Shown here: positions 1 to 11,400 of the stretch, in pieces
Numbering within the stretch: position 1 is the stretch's first letter
Layout: every line of letters begins with the position of its first letter
Source of the DNA: Setophaga petechia
Lineage: Eukaryota > Chordata > Aves > Passeriformes > Parulidae
Length of the DNA stretch: 64,000 nucleotides
Reading direction: 5' to 3'
NCBI GenBank assembly: GCA_024362935.1
Contig: JANCRA010000007.1
Location: forward strand, 20,981,003 to 21,045,002
Notes under the pieces: model-generated
What the model was told of the DNA's origin: nothing
Database searches by the model: none
What the model saw: the letters and a program-made list of their open reading frames with translations, nothing else
Position numbers and translations under genes: made by a program

Positions 1-132
<132 letters not shown>

Positions 133-414
133 TAGAATACGGATTCTAGTTAGCCTGGTAATTTGTACCTACATATTGAAAGAGATAATTTGGCTCAGCT
201 CCATGTATTTCTCACACTGCTGTTGTGAACAGATTCATTTTGCCTTTGGGCCAGAAACAACACTGGCAACAACAGCAGTCTGCTTTTAGCAGGGCGAGAT
301 TACATCTCTTAACACTTCCACCAACCCCAGAATTCACAAGTACCAGCAGACTCCAGCTTTGAATTTCCATAAGTAATTTTAAAGGTGTTTGGTATTTGTT
401 TTTTAAAATTTTAG

Positions 415-514
415 GAACATTTTTGGAGTCTTGACAAGACAGAATTCAGAATCCCACCCAAACTGATCATTCAAATATGGGATAATGACAAGTTCTCCCT
501 GGATGACTATCTGG
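415..514 (+). CDS. MYOF: MYOF exon: calcium-binding loop of the last C2 domain
   Basis: This 100-nt exon has its acceptor TTTTAG at 409-414 and donor CTGG|GTAAGA with GT at 515. It encodes [16 protein letters not shown] and then [17 protein letters not shown], the last codon being split after its first base. The [13 protein letters not shown] stretch is the classical C2 loop 3, with aspartates placed to bind calcium (WDxDxxxxDDxLG). All expected acidic positions are present, so the domain looks calcium-competent; that part is inference from the family. The upstream intron is 309 bp (106-414), which is short. The EHFWS and PPKLIIQIW wording is closer to vertebrate myoferlin than to dysferlin. 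Confidence 0.93.
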
Positions 515-1388
515 GTAAGATATTGAATGAAAATAGTTACTGTTCTCTCAAAGCAGGATATCAAAGTGAACAATTTTAAATTATCACATAAGGATTGCAT
601 TTACAGTGAGACACTGAACATGGAAACATACTCCAGCTTTCCTTCACAGTACAGGCTCACTGAATGAATAAGTATTCACTCAGTAAAGGCCTACTGGCAG
701 GTAAACCAAGATACTTTTCACTCAGGTAAACCCTCTCACAAGGCACATGAAATAATAATATGCATAAAAATTCACTTTGCTTCTTTCTTTAAATAAAACT
801 ACTTTAAAAAGGGCACTTCAGTTCTAAATAAGTGTATTGACAATAGCATGTAAATGAGGTTTAAGCAATCTACTTCACACTGTTATTAATCCCTGCCTTT
901 TCTAGATATACTGCTCTGCACAGGATTCTCTGCCCTGTATTAAGACCACTCCAAAGTCTTTAGCTTACATACAAACCATACAGGCCTCAAAATCTGAAAA
1001 CAAGTGGTTGATTTATAACCATAATTAAAGTTTGCTAAATTATGCATTTAACTGTCAGAAATTACTTATTATATTGCTGTATTTGGGTATCTTCCATTTA
1101 GATGTGTGGGGGAAAAAAACCCTCTATTAAAAAATCAAACTATCTTGCAGTTCTTGTTGAGCTTGCTAAATCAAATTTATTAACACCAGCAGGAGGGGCT
1201 TAAACACAATGTGTCCCACTTCCCTGCCTCACAACATCTTTAGACAAATAAGAACATAATGTGTTTGTTGATTGCCTTTCCTGTATTTCCTGTATGTACA
1301 CGTTTAGAGGCAGCAAGGTTGATGTTGAGCTGCTGTGCTGTATGGCTGGTTGTGTGATGCAGAGTTTCTTTTTGTATCTGCCTTCTAG

Positions 1389-1582
1389 GCTTTGTGGAAC
1401 TTGATTTACATAAAACAATCATTCCAGCAAAAGTTCCTGAGAAGTGTAATATAGACATGATTCCAGAATACAAGGAAGACAGTTCTCAGAAGGCTCCCAG
1501 GACTGCCTCTCTCTTTGAACAGAAGTCCATGAAAGGATGGTGGCCGTGCTACGTTGAGAAGGACGGCTCACGTATTTTAGCG
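1389..1582 (+). CDS. MYOF: MYOF exon: end of the last C2 domain and linker
   Basis: This 194-nt exon has acceptor CCTTCTAG ending at 1388 and donor GCG|GTAAGG with GT at 1583. It completes the split glycine and adds 64 residues. The visible order is GFVELDLHKTIIPAKVPEKC (final C2 strand), then a more variable acidic and polar linker (EYKEDSSQKAPRTA), then SLFEQKSMKGWWPCYVEKDG, a highly conserved ferlin segment. The linker is the least conserved part of the ferlin C-terminus and here differs most from what I know of mammalian myoferlin. The intron before it is 874 bp (515-1388). An ATG inside the exon at 1394 is not a start: the frame simply continues from the previous exon. Confidence 0.93.
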
Positions 1583-1888
1583 GTAAGGTTATTGCTTCTT
1601 TTGAAAGTGCTTCAGACGTGCTCACCTTTCCTTTCAAATGACAAAGAAAGATTGTAAAGAGTCTCCCACTTAGCTGTTAGCTTTCAGTGGATAGGCAGAG
1701 GAGGGGTAAATGGGACATTCCATGCACAAGTTCAGGAATTTGGTCCAGCAACAATTTTTTGTTTTAAATGTGAGTTTAATGCTTCATTTATGTAGTTTGT
1801 TGCTAACTTCACTTAACCTGAAAGGCTGTGGTGCCAGTTATGCTATCTTGCCAAAGCAGCTGATGAAGTCATGTGAATGAATCAAGCT

Positions 1889-2101
1889 GTGCCAGGGGAG
1901 ATTTGGCTTGGACATGAAGAAAAGTTTCTCCACAGAAAGGGAGGTTGAGCATTGGAATGGCTGCACAGGGAGGTGGTGGAATCACCATCCCTGGAGGTGT
2001 TCAGGAAAGGACTGGATGTGGCACTTAGTGCCATCGCCTAGTTGACAAAGTGGACTTGGTGATCTTAGAAGTCTTTTCCAACCTAAATGATTGTGTGATT
2101 C
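1889..2101 (+). mobile_element. CR1 LINE, 5'-truncated 3' end, inside a MYOF intron
   Basis: This stretch matches the 3' end of avian chicken-repeat-1 in plus orientation. Recognisable blocks in order are GCCAGGGGAGATTTGG, GACATGAAGAAAAGTTTCTC, CAGGGAGGTGGTGGAATCAC, CATCCCTGGAGGTGTTCAGG, GGATGTGGCACTTAG and GATCTTAGAAGTCTTTTCC, followed by CAACCTAAATGATTGTGTGATTC. The last block is a decayed form of the CR1 terminal repeat. CR1 inserts without a poly-A tail and is usually 5'-truncated, as here, so it carries no intact ORF. A short internal stretch between CATCGCC and GGACTTGG is shorter than in copies I know, which suggests a small deletion. It lies 300 bp or more from both flanking exons and should not disturb splicing. 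It is the best single sign of an avian or sauropsid genome. Confidence 0.88.
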
Positions 2102-2801
2102 ATTTATTTATCACATTATTGCTCAGAGGAACATTGGAGACATCCCAAATGCATTAAAGACTAAAGCAAGATGTTTAAATCCAAAGGATTTTTGTATACA
2201 GCAAACAAAATCTCTGTACTGAGAATCCAGACTAGCTTTGTGATTATGTATGCCATCAGAAGATCCAAAGCATTCTAACTTGTTCTACAGAGAATATAAA
2301 TGTGTATTTATCATTTGCAGAATATTAAGCCTTTCAAAGATGCCTTCTTCTTCTTTCTAATATTTTTGCCTTAAAACTTTTTTACTGGAATTTAATAAAT
2401 GAGGAAAAATATTCAGAAACATTTCCAATATGAAAATATGAATATGCAATATGAAAAATTAGATGCATGGTCATTTGGAAAATATGCGGTCCTTGGGCTG
2501 CTCTTGGAAGAAGAGAAGAACTGTTTTTGTTTTGCTGAATTGGAAAAAAAAATTATGGCTTAGAACTATAGATGAACTAGCAGGACAATTTTATGTCCAG
2601 TGATTTGGTTTTTTCCATGTGTCTTTTCCTGATACTATGTTGTGACCTGTCATAGTACAGAAATCAGTGTATTTTGAGGAGGAAATCAGAAACACAGATG
2701 AACACCATGAGCTGATCCCAGCTATTCTGTCTAAGTACCAAGCAAGTCCCATTAGGGCAATTTCAATAAGATGCTTCTCTCATGCCACTTTTTTTCTGAA
2801 G

Positions 2802-2911
2802 GGTAAAGTTGAAATGACACTGGAAGTTGTCAATGAAAAAGAAGCTGAGGAAAGGCCAGCTGGTAAAGGAAGAGATGAACCCAACATGAACCCCAAACTA
2901 GATCTACCAAA
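2802..2911 (+). CDS. MYOF: MYOF exon: conserved juxtamembrane region
   Basis: This 110-nt exon has a pyrimidine-rich acceptor ending GAAG at 2801 and donor CCAAA|GTAAGA with GT at 2912. It encodes [20 protein letters not shown] followed by [16 protein letters not shown], plus two bases of the next codon. The block [18 protein letters not shown] is diagnostic of the dysferlin/myoferlin branch just before the membrane helix. The flanking introns are 1,219 bp (1,583-2,801, holding the CR1) and 311 bp (2,912-3,222). An upstream in-frame ATG at 2667 reads through the acceptor, but splicing is far better supported than an internal start, because the exon joins in frame to the exon ending at 1582. 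Confidence 0.93.
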
Positions 2912-3222
2912 GTAAGATACTTTTATCTCACTAGCTTTAGAAATACCCAGTATCTAGTTACTCTGATGCATGCAGTAATATATTAATCATCAGTTATCCT
3001 TTGCAAAGCTCCATTTATAAAAGCCAATCTTGTTTCCTCCTGCAAGCATTAGGATAAAATGCAGGATGGTTTCAGTACTAATGGCACATGTTTACTGCAG
3101 CTGCTATCTTGCATTTCAAAACTCTCTGTTTTCTTCAACCTCAGACCTGCATGTTTTGAAGCGTTATAATCTCATGCTTAATTTTTAGAGTATAAATAAT
3201 ACTTACTTCTTTCAAAATGCAG

Positions 3223-3370
3223 CCGGCCAGACACTTCCTTCCTTTGGTTCACAAATCCCTGCAAGACCATGAAATTCATTGTGTGGCGCAGGTTTAAGTG
3301 GCTCTTCCTTGGCCTCATCGTGCTGCTGATTCTGCTGCTGTTTGTAGCAGTGCTCCTCTATTCCCTGCCG
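3223..3370 (+). CDS. MYOF: MYOF exon: transmembrane helix
   Basis: This 148-nt exon has acceptor ATGCAG ending at 3222 and donor CTGCCG|GTAAGA with GT at 3371. It completes an asparagine and encodes [18 protein letters not shown], then the basic patch IVWRRFKW. About 20 hydrophobic residues follow (3,301-3,363), ending in LLYSLP. This is the C-terminal anchor of a type II, tail-anchored ferlin; the basic WRRFKW on the cytosolic side and the uncharged helix are as expected. Several helix positions differ from the mammalian protein while staying hydrophobic. If the next intron were retained, the frame would run 40 codons further to a stop at 3,491-3,493 and replace the normal tail. Confidence 0.95.
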
Positions 3371-3797
3371 GTAAGAGTGGTTCTGTTCCTCAGCTCTGGG
3401 CTGAGCTTAGACAGCAGTCATCAACAGGATACACTCCTGACTCAGAGTCCATCACCTCTGTTTTACCAGGAGATAGGGATTGTATCCTTATAGCTATGAA
3501 AACAATTCAACTGATATTTATTGAGAAACTATTAAAAAAAATAACCTATTAACTAAAGATGGAACAAGAAACTGCTTTAGAAGAGTTAATAACCAACACA
3601 ATTAAAATAGCTAATAGGTGGCCTAGAGTTTACATTGCTCTGAAAAAAAAAAATCTATTTTCACTGTATTTTAACTCAAATTACATGCCCTAAATACATT
3701 TTGATTTTAATATTTAAAATGTCTTTTTCAAAACTACACTGAAGCCTTTTGTGTACATAATTTTACCTCTCTTGTTTCCTTCCTTCTCCCCCAACAG

Positions 3798-3833
3798 AAT
3801 TATTTGTCAATGAAGATCGTGAAACCAATTTAA
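3798..3833 (+). CDS. MYOF: MYOF terminal coding exon and stop
   Basis: The acceptor CCCCAACAG ends at 3797 after a pyrimidine tract. The exon encodes NYLSMKIVKPI and then TAA (3,831-3,833). This short extracellular or luminal tail is the myoferlin type (NYLSMKIVKP); dysferlin has a different ending. The last position differs from, and the tail is one residue shorter than, the human tail as I remember it. Together the six exons encode 230 residues plus stop (693 nt) with every junction in frame. The full-length family protein is about 2,060 residues, so roughly the last ninth is in this window. Confidence 0.94.
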   Translation, partial: NYLSMKIVKPI

Positions 3834-4480
3834 GGAAGAATTTTTACCTCATCTTTTTAAATAGTGCTGAAATTTCGCCCCAGGCTGTGGACCAAAATTA
3901 GCAAGGCTCTCCATCCTTTTTATCTGCTTGTATTTAGAACGGTAAAATAGATAATTAAGACTTTCAATAAGGTTAACCAAGGTTCAAGAGGTCATGGAAG
4001 GTGGTTTTTAAAAACAAGGAATAACCCACAACCCCCATTTTTTTTTACTTCAGTGATATCTCTACATGGTAAAGTTTAACTTTGCTTTTAAAGTGGATTT
4101 TTCATAAAAATCACTCAGAAGAGCTGTCTGCTACTGCCATCTCTGGTTTTTAACAGATACTTTCTTTTGAGAATCCTTTTCTCAAAAGGGCACACTTTGA
4201 AACTCGACATTTTAAATTAAATGAAAACAATCACTACTTTCAGTTATGTCTACTAAAGAAACATCACAATGCAACCAAAGGGTCATACATTGTTTCTAAT
4301 TCCAAAGTTTTCATTTTCATCATCATGCTGCTTAAAATTCTTATTTGCCATGCTGTAGACTTGACAACACTATACAGGTATCCTGACAAGTTAATAAACA
4401 TAGAAATGAATTATACATTGTTTTTTAGTATAATAAAAAATTTTAAAATAAACTTATCCACAGGTAAAACACAAGTTTCC
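3834..4480 (+). other. MYOF 3' untranslated region (end approximate)
   Basis: AT-rich sequence with no continuing ORF follows the TAA. Three AATAAA hexamers lie at 4,393-4,398, 4,432-4,437 and 4,447-4,452. T- and GT-rich sequence follows within about 80 bases (TTGTGTAGTGTCT near 4,521). This gives a 3' UTR of about 0.6 kb, similar to the length I expect for mammalian MYOF. Further hexamers at 4,655-4,660 and 4,912-4,917 could serve as distal sites. The exact cleavage point cannot be read from the sequence. Confidence 0.65.
4393..4452 (+). terminator. Cluster of polyadenylation hexamers for MYOF
   Basis: Three canonical AATAAA signals lie within 60 bp (4,393, 4,432 and 4,447), about 560-615 bp after the stop codon. 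They are the first canonical hexamers downstream of the stop. Use of any one of them is inferred. Confidence 0.55.
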
Positions 4481-7400
4481 AGTTTTCTTCAGCTGTTACA
4501 AAACTACAATGTATTAGGACTTGTGTAGTGTCTATCAGAGGATATAATGTCACAGACCTGGAATTTAAGGTATTTTACTGTTATCTGCACAGTGAAGAAT
4601 AAGGAAATACTTCTGCACAAAGTTCTCATTAATTTATTAATTAGTTAGGAAATTAATAAAGAAATCTGTTGACTAGTTTCACTATACTCCTTGTATTTAG
4701 AGATGATCATGAATCAAAACACGAGAGGATACGTGAACCTAGAATCAACCCTTGTTTGAAATCTGATCTGCACATGGAAGTATCTCATTCTCCTCTCCCA
4801 AGGTAGAGTCAAATATAATCTGCACTAAAAATCAGGTTATAGTCTGTGATTCTATCTCACTTTTATGGAGGGCTGACACAGAAGTGCCTCTGAACATCCT
4901 CCAGTCCTTGAAATAAAGGAAATCTGTAGCAGAACCTGAAATCAGCATTTGGTGTGATTGTCACATTTTTCACTGGATAAAGACTTCACCTGCCTTTAAA
5001 AAGATGTCAACAATAACTACCAAAATTATTCTTCAAAAACTTCTGTCATTGTATTTAGTGACATACTTAACACCTTCTTAAAACACAGAACTGTAAAATA
5101 ATAAGCATGCACTTGTTGGGCAAAATAAGTAACCTGATTCTGTTGGAGGAATTAGGGTAAACGCCTAATATTAAATAGCTTCCATCATGTGGAGTCCCAG
5201 TGGCTAGAGTGGAGCAAGCAGCAGTCACCCTGTCGAAAACATAACACCACCCTTAGTTTTTTGTTGTCAAGAAACTCTCGAGCATCTTGACCCTTGAATG
5301 AGAGCTTAGAGCTGGAACTAATCACTATCCAGATGGATTGTCCCTCCACTAATGATGAAATAGCTCTCCAGAAATAACCAGCAATTTGCATGAGCTAATG
5401 TTTGATCATCCACTATTAAAATCTGTCTCAATCAATGCCATAAATCTGACAAACGGTAAAAATCACAGCAAACTTATTTTCATGCAAGACAAGAAAGTGT
5501 ACTGCTTCTAAGGGTTGTAATTAGAAAGCATTTAACTTCAAAGGGCGTGGGGCAGAGATCCAAGCAAGCCTGTTCACAGAGCATTTGAAGAGTGGCAGGT
5601 ACTGCCCTTCTGAGTGGAGTTCACCCTCTTCCAGATGCCTTTTTGTTCAAGCATGCATAGGCTTGATCGTTTCACTTCAATTAGGCAGTGCTATTAAAAA
5701 CATAACTGAAAAGTCTGAGAAGCCATCCCGTCTGCCAGCCTGCCCCAGTAACAAACAAAAGACAGCACATCTTCACAAGAAAGAAAAGGTGATCATTTAT
5801 ATTTACATACAGTGCTAGTCAAATCTGTAATCCCTGGTGCAGCTGCTGTGCATGACTCCAACACACAGCAGGTTTTTGTCTAGCTGGAGCAGTTGCCAAA
5901 GATTTAGCCCTGTGTTGGGAACAGTTTGGTGCTGCCCTCACCGTGTACTGATGACTGGGATGTTCACTTTGGCCAGTCCAGATCTGAACCACTCCAGTTA
6001 CCAGCAGCTGAGGCAAATGGCCTCATTTTCTGTGAGGCCACAGAAAAGAGGGCAGAATGCAGATGTTCCTGATACCACTCCTCCTTATTACAGGAAATTA
6101 CTTAATCCAGGGAATTCCTCCTCCTATGAGTTTGCTGTTCCAGCCAGCTGAAACAGCCAGGGAAAGGCTAAAGCTAAACTGGAACTGCTTCTAACAAAAA
6201 ATGGCTAAGTAGCAGCAGGATGTCAGAGTCCTCCTGCCTCTGCCATCACACAGGTTCAGACATCAGTGGCTGCATCTTGGATGCACTCAGGTATCCAAGC
6301 ATCATATCCAAGCATTCCTATCACTGTTTGCTGTAGTTGCCCCAAACCCTGACTACTGGAATGGGCTATAAGGAAGTTAACAGCTGCTATCATGTACTTT
6401 ACAAAGAGCCATCGTGTAATTCAAGATAAAATATTTGGAGAAACTTGCACCTATATCAGCTCAGTGTAAAGCGGCAGTAAACTCAGGCATACTTACAAGC
6501 TATTCTTGCACTTCTTTGAACGACCACAAGATGACATCCCAAGTCTCGTGTGTTCACAAAGGCCTTCCCGTACTTCTGTTTTATTCCTACCCTAAATACA
6601 TCTCACATATGGAGATGAACAAGATACATTTAGTAATCAAGTGAAAGCAGTCCCATCAAGTCCATTGCTTCTAAGTGTATTTGAAAAAGATTGTTGTAAG
6701 CACCTTTGGGACCTACCTATTAAATGCAAAGTGACTCCAAGCCTGGCCCTTACTGACCTCTATGCTGTTGTATCCTCTCCCTGCCCCTACATGCTTAAGT
6801 ATTGAGCAACCCGAGAGCAGTACTAAAGTGAGAAATGGTAGCATTCAGTGCTGCAGCTTGTGTCAATGCTAGCTCAGCTAGTAAATACCATACAGCTTTT
6901 TACACAGTACTTGCCATTGCTCAGAGCTGCCATGTCACGTTTGCAGACAGGGAGATGAATTAGAAAGATAATTCTTTAATGGAAAACTATCAACTTCTTT
7001 TAAAATTTATGTGCAAAAAAAAAAAAAAAACATACCATAAACCAACAACAACACATTTTATCTGTTGAGTCTGACCATGCTCTGACCACAAAGCTATTTT
7101 TTGAAAAATTTATTTCCCTTATAACCTTTGCTGTGGCTAGAGATTGCATTCAGTGGTAAGTGCTAGATGAAGAACACTGTAGGGAAAAAACACTTTCCTG
7201 AAGCCTGCAAAACCCTGAATGCATTGCAGGTGCTGATAAAAGACTCCAAGACAGTTCCGTTCCTTTCCCAGACATACAAGGAGTCAGGACTTGGAACAAA
7301 AAGCACCGGGGCATCGAGAACACAGCAGGAGATACCAAACACCCGGAACGAGCAGTGGGACTGCCAGCCACCCACAGGAATCCCGGAGTGCCCGCACAGC

Positions 7401-7614
7401 ACAGGAGGGAGTGGTGCTCCCTGCATTTCAGAGAGCTACCCAGAGTGGCCAGTGAGCAACACTGAGCCTGCAGCGTGTCTCACACAGCACCGGGCTGAGC
7501 AGGGTGCCAGCATGCACCTGGGGTCTGCAGAACAAACCCCTCCTCTCCACTGCTTTGTGCAGCAGTGGGGCTGCCACAGCAGCACAGCTGGGCTGTGACC
7601 ACATGCACTGTACG
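4481..7614. other. Intergenic, no gene recognised
   Basis: AT-rich unique sequence with only short open frames (up to about 105 codons) and no family resemblance, no tRNA and no recognisable mobile element. It contains a 16-base A run at 7,015-7,030. From about 7,170 composition shifts to higher GC leading into the minisatellite. That flank has a plus-strand open frame of 143 codons (7,167-7,598), but its translation has no domain I recognise and no splice or codon evidence supports it. Confidence 0.6.
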
Positions 7615-8428
7615 GCAGTGACTGCAGCACGGTACGGCAGTGACCGCAGCACGGTACGGCAGTGACCGCAGTACAGTGCAACAGTGACCACAGCACTGTA
7701 CGGCAGTGACCACAGCACTGTACAGCAGTGACCGCAGCATTGTACAGCAGTGACCGCAGCATTGTACAGCAGTGACCACAGCATTGTACAGCAGTGACCA
7801 CAGCACTGTACAGCAGTGACCGCAGCATTGTACAGCAGTGACCGCAGCACTGTACAGCAGTGACCGCAGCATTGTACAGCAGTGACCGCAGCACGGTACG
7901 GCAGTGACCGCAGCACTGTACAGCAGTGACCGCAGCATTGTACGGCAGTGACCGCAGCACTGTACGGCAGTGACCGCAGCACTGTACGGCAGTGACCGCA
8001 GCATTGTACGGCAGTGACCGCAGCACTGTACGGCAGTGACCACAGCACTGCACGGCAGTGACCGCAGCATTGTACGGCAGTGACCGCAGCACTGTACGGC
8101 AGTGACCACAGCACTGCACGGCAGTGACCGCAGCACGGTACGGCAGTGACCGCAGCACTGCACGGCAGTGACCGCAGCACGGTACGGCAGTGACCGCAGC
8201 ATTGTACGGCAGTGACCGCAGCACGGTACGGCAGTGACCGCAGCACGGTACGGCAGTGACCGCAGCATTGTACAGCAGTGACCGCAGCACGGTACGGCAG
8301 TGACCGCAGCATTGTACAGCAGTGACTGCAGCACGGTACGGCAGTGACCGCAGCATTGTACAGCAGTGACTGCAGCACGGTGCGGCAGTGACCGCAGCAC
8401 GGTGCGGCAGTGACCGCAGCACGGTGCA
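7615..8428. repeat. 22-bp minisatellite, 37 tandem copies
   Basis: I split the array by hand into exactly 37 consecutive units of 22 bp, none with an insertion or deletion (37 x 22 = 814 bp). A degenerate half copy precedes it (about 7,595-7,614), and the array breaks off in GCAGGAGTGG. Each unit reads GCAGTGACC, then G or A, then CAGCA, then CG, CT or TT, then GTAC (rarely GCAC or GTGC), then G or A. Units 5-12 mostly end in A; units 15-29 all end in G; units 30-35 alternate TT...A with CG...G. The CG variants contain ACCG-CAGCA-CGGT, able to form a 4-bp hairpin with a 5-base loop. Because 22 is not a multiple of 3 and the minus strand of the unit has no stop in any frame, three overlapping minus-strand frames of 316-381 codons stay open. 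They are not genes. The array is much more GC- and CpG-rich than its surroundings. Confidence 0.97.
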
Positions 8429-11400
8429 GCAGGAGTGGCCCAGCACACTCAGCCAGGCACCAGATTCAGGTTTAAACCTTAAGGCAGAGAAGTGAACCGA
8501 ACCTTCACTTCCAGGCTCCTGTGTAATTCTCATCACCGTTAATTCGGTAAAACAAATTTGGTAAATCAAAAGCAGAGACACTGGGCACCACCTTCTCAGA
8601 GTAATTGTGGACAGTCAGTAGCACAGAGAATTGTATGAGTGAACCTGTGAGCCCAGGCCTTTGGAGATACTGCAGCTTTTGGCCATGAGGCAGGTTCAGT
8701 GCCAAGCTGGTTGGCTGTAAAAACATACACATACTTCCAGAAAGGAAAAGGTGCAGAAGCAGGAGAGACTATGAGAGTTTATATAAACCTGAAGCGCTGT
8801 TAGGCAGTAATGGAACAGTTACAGATTTGCACCTAAGCACCTGAACTCCCAGTAGTGCCTCTTCACACAGCTGTGTGTCTGTTGGATCGTGTCACTGCTC
8901 TCTATAAAACAGCAATTAGGAAAATTAATGGAGTTAGATGCATCATCAAACAGGAAACAATTAATAAACCCAGGATATGTTAATAGTGTTCTATCAATCA
9001 TAATCCTCTTATGTTTAAACCATGTGTTTTATTTTGCTACAGGTCTCAAAAAAAGGCACATTATAAATGAATAAAGATTCAAATGTGGATAAGGAAAAGA
9101 ATCAAAAGCAAGCAAGTAGGCTTTTCCTGTACAAGAAAAGCTTGAGACATCAGCACTGGCCTGGAAAGTGGCAGAGCAACAAGAAAATAACAAGTGTCTA
9201 AAGTAGGCTACAGAGAGGTAGAGGACATAAATCAGATACATTTCTTCAGGGACTATATTAAAAACATGCACATGCACACATGAAGACTCCTTCTCCCCTC
9301 TCAAAACCTTCAAACTAAAAGCCAAAACATATACAAAATATTAAAGGAGACGTTTTAGTGCAGATTTTAGGTGACTGCTGGAACATATTGGCAGAGCATC
9401 TTATTTTGTTTAATAAGGAGAGAGAAAGCCTGCAATGCCTCCCTGCATTTACATATTAGGACAACGTTATGAAATAAGCTAGCTCTGAAACTTCACTGCA
9501 TCTCATCCTCACTGGAATCCCCAGAACAGTGTTCCTCCAAGATAGATAGCACTGTGCTTCTGAGAGGAGGATTCTGCACCCACAGCTGTGAAAGGTGTCC
9601 TTCCCTGTTGAATTCCCAAGTTTTCTGGCCTTAACTGCGTTCTGCTTACTATTCAGGTTATCAGAACAAATACCATGAAGGCTGATCATGGGCCAGCCTC
9701 AGAGTCACCATTCCAGTTGGGCCATGGCTTCACAATGCATTGGCACTGGTGGCATGACTAACTTCAGGTATTTATTCCCATTCACTACCATGCTTTAGAC
9801 TAACAAAATCAAAACAAAAAGAAAGTACCAACCTTCCTACACCCTTTCTGAGTTTTTGTTTAGTGTGAGACAATCCTCTTATTTGCTTCCAGCCATAGTA
9901 CTATGGTGTGTTGAAAGAAATCATGGGTTATGGCCTTGAGAAGGATATCTTAAGCTGATGAAGTCATCAAACAAAATATTCTCAAACTGAGTCGTCAGCA
10001 AGTTCCTTTGCCACAAGACTCCATTTCAGCACTGCAGGCAAACTCAGGGAGACAAGAATACATCAGCAGCACAGAAGAGGCCCCCAGAAGAATTTATTTG
10101 CTCACAGGAGGACAAATATTATAAAGAAAATAAAACGAAATAAAATATAAAATTAAGGTAACAAAAATCTACTTAGCCACCAGCTCACATATGTACCAAA
10201 GATGAGGATAGACACTGCAAAGAGGACAACTTACCAGTGCATAAGAAGGCCAACACTTACCCTAAATGTAAAAGACACATTAACATGCACTAAAACAATG
10301 AAGGCTCCAGTTAGCAGCAAAGCATTAGACATCATCTGCCTTGGAGAAGAGCACCAGGCTTCTACAGCAAACTACAGATTTCTTAACACTCTTTTCCATG
10401 TTTTCACGGGGAGAAAGGTTGCAGAAGTATTTTTTATATGATTCTGCTCTTTTGTTCCCAGAAACACAAAGCCTTTGTTCTAACTGAGGTAACTCCCTGG
10501 CTGAGACCTGATAGCACAGTTAATTAGCACCTTCACTCCAGCCCAACACCTCCTGTGCAGTCACACAGCAGCTCCAAAGGCAACTCCAGCCTCAGCACCT
10601 CTGGGACCAGCCATGAGCTCCTGCCCAGGAGCCCTGACACTCCCTGGCCTGGCAGAGGAGATCCATTTCAGTGACTGCTTTCAAAGCTGAAGAGTTCCTG
10701 GTTTAGAGTAGGAGGCAGTCAATTCAACTTTTAAAACCAATCCTGCCCACGTCAGAGCAGTCTAGCCTCAAATCTACACATTCTTGCACCTGCATGCATT
10801 ATATATGATTAACTGCTACTGTTAGAATATTAAGAAAGTTTAAAAAAGAAAAAAACCAAACTCCAGAAACAATTATTTATGCAAGAAAGACAGGAACTGG
10901 AACACCTAGCAAGATCATCTTCTAGTGTTGCCATACAGGGACTTTGTTACAGAGGATTTATTCCAAGTTCTTGTTGTTTCTTGCCTTGAAATATCCTGAA
11001 ACAAAAAAGGACAGTCCCACTGTGCTGTGAGCTTAAAGACACACACACAAAGTAGACAGGTAAAAGCACTAAAAGCAATCAGTTCTAAGAAAGGATTTAC
11101 TTTTACTTCAGTTGCACAAGTATATGTGGGTGTGTTTTTAAATAGAAAAAAGATGTCTCCACTCATCTTGCTCTGATCCATGCTGTGCCAACTTAAACCC
11201 TGCCAATGCATCTGAATAGTCAAACAAACGTCTGTCCCTCCCCAAACATCCACCATTCACATTAAATAAAACACATAACAATGGAGGGAAAATAGACCTG
11301 AAAAGAGCTTATTTCCAAATGCAAAGGTCTAACCTGAGGATAGCTATTTTCATGCAAATCTTGATTCTTCTTGCTCATATACATGAACCCAGAATTATCT

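Noticed and set aside
1200..1657. Antisense and alternative-frame open frames over the MYOF exon at 1,389-1,582
   Set aside because: They are shadows of the real exon; the plus-strand spliced frame explains the region.
7167..7598. 143-codon plus-strand open frame leading into the minisatellite
   Set aside because: There is no homology I can name. The higher GC of this flank explains the missing stops, and the frame ends as the repeat begins.
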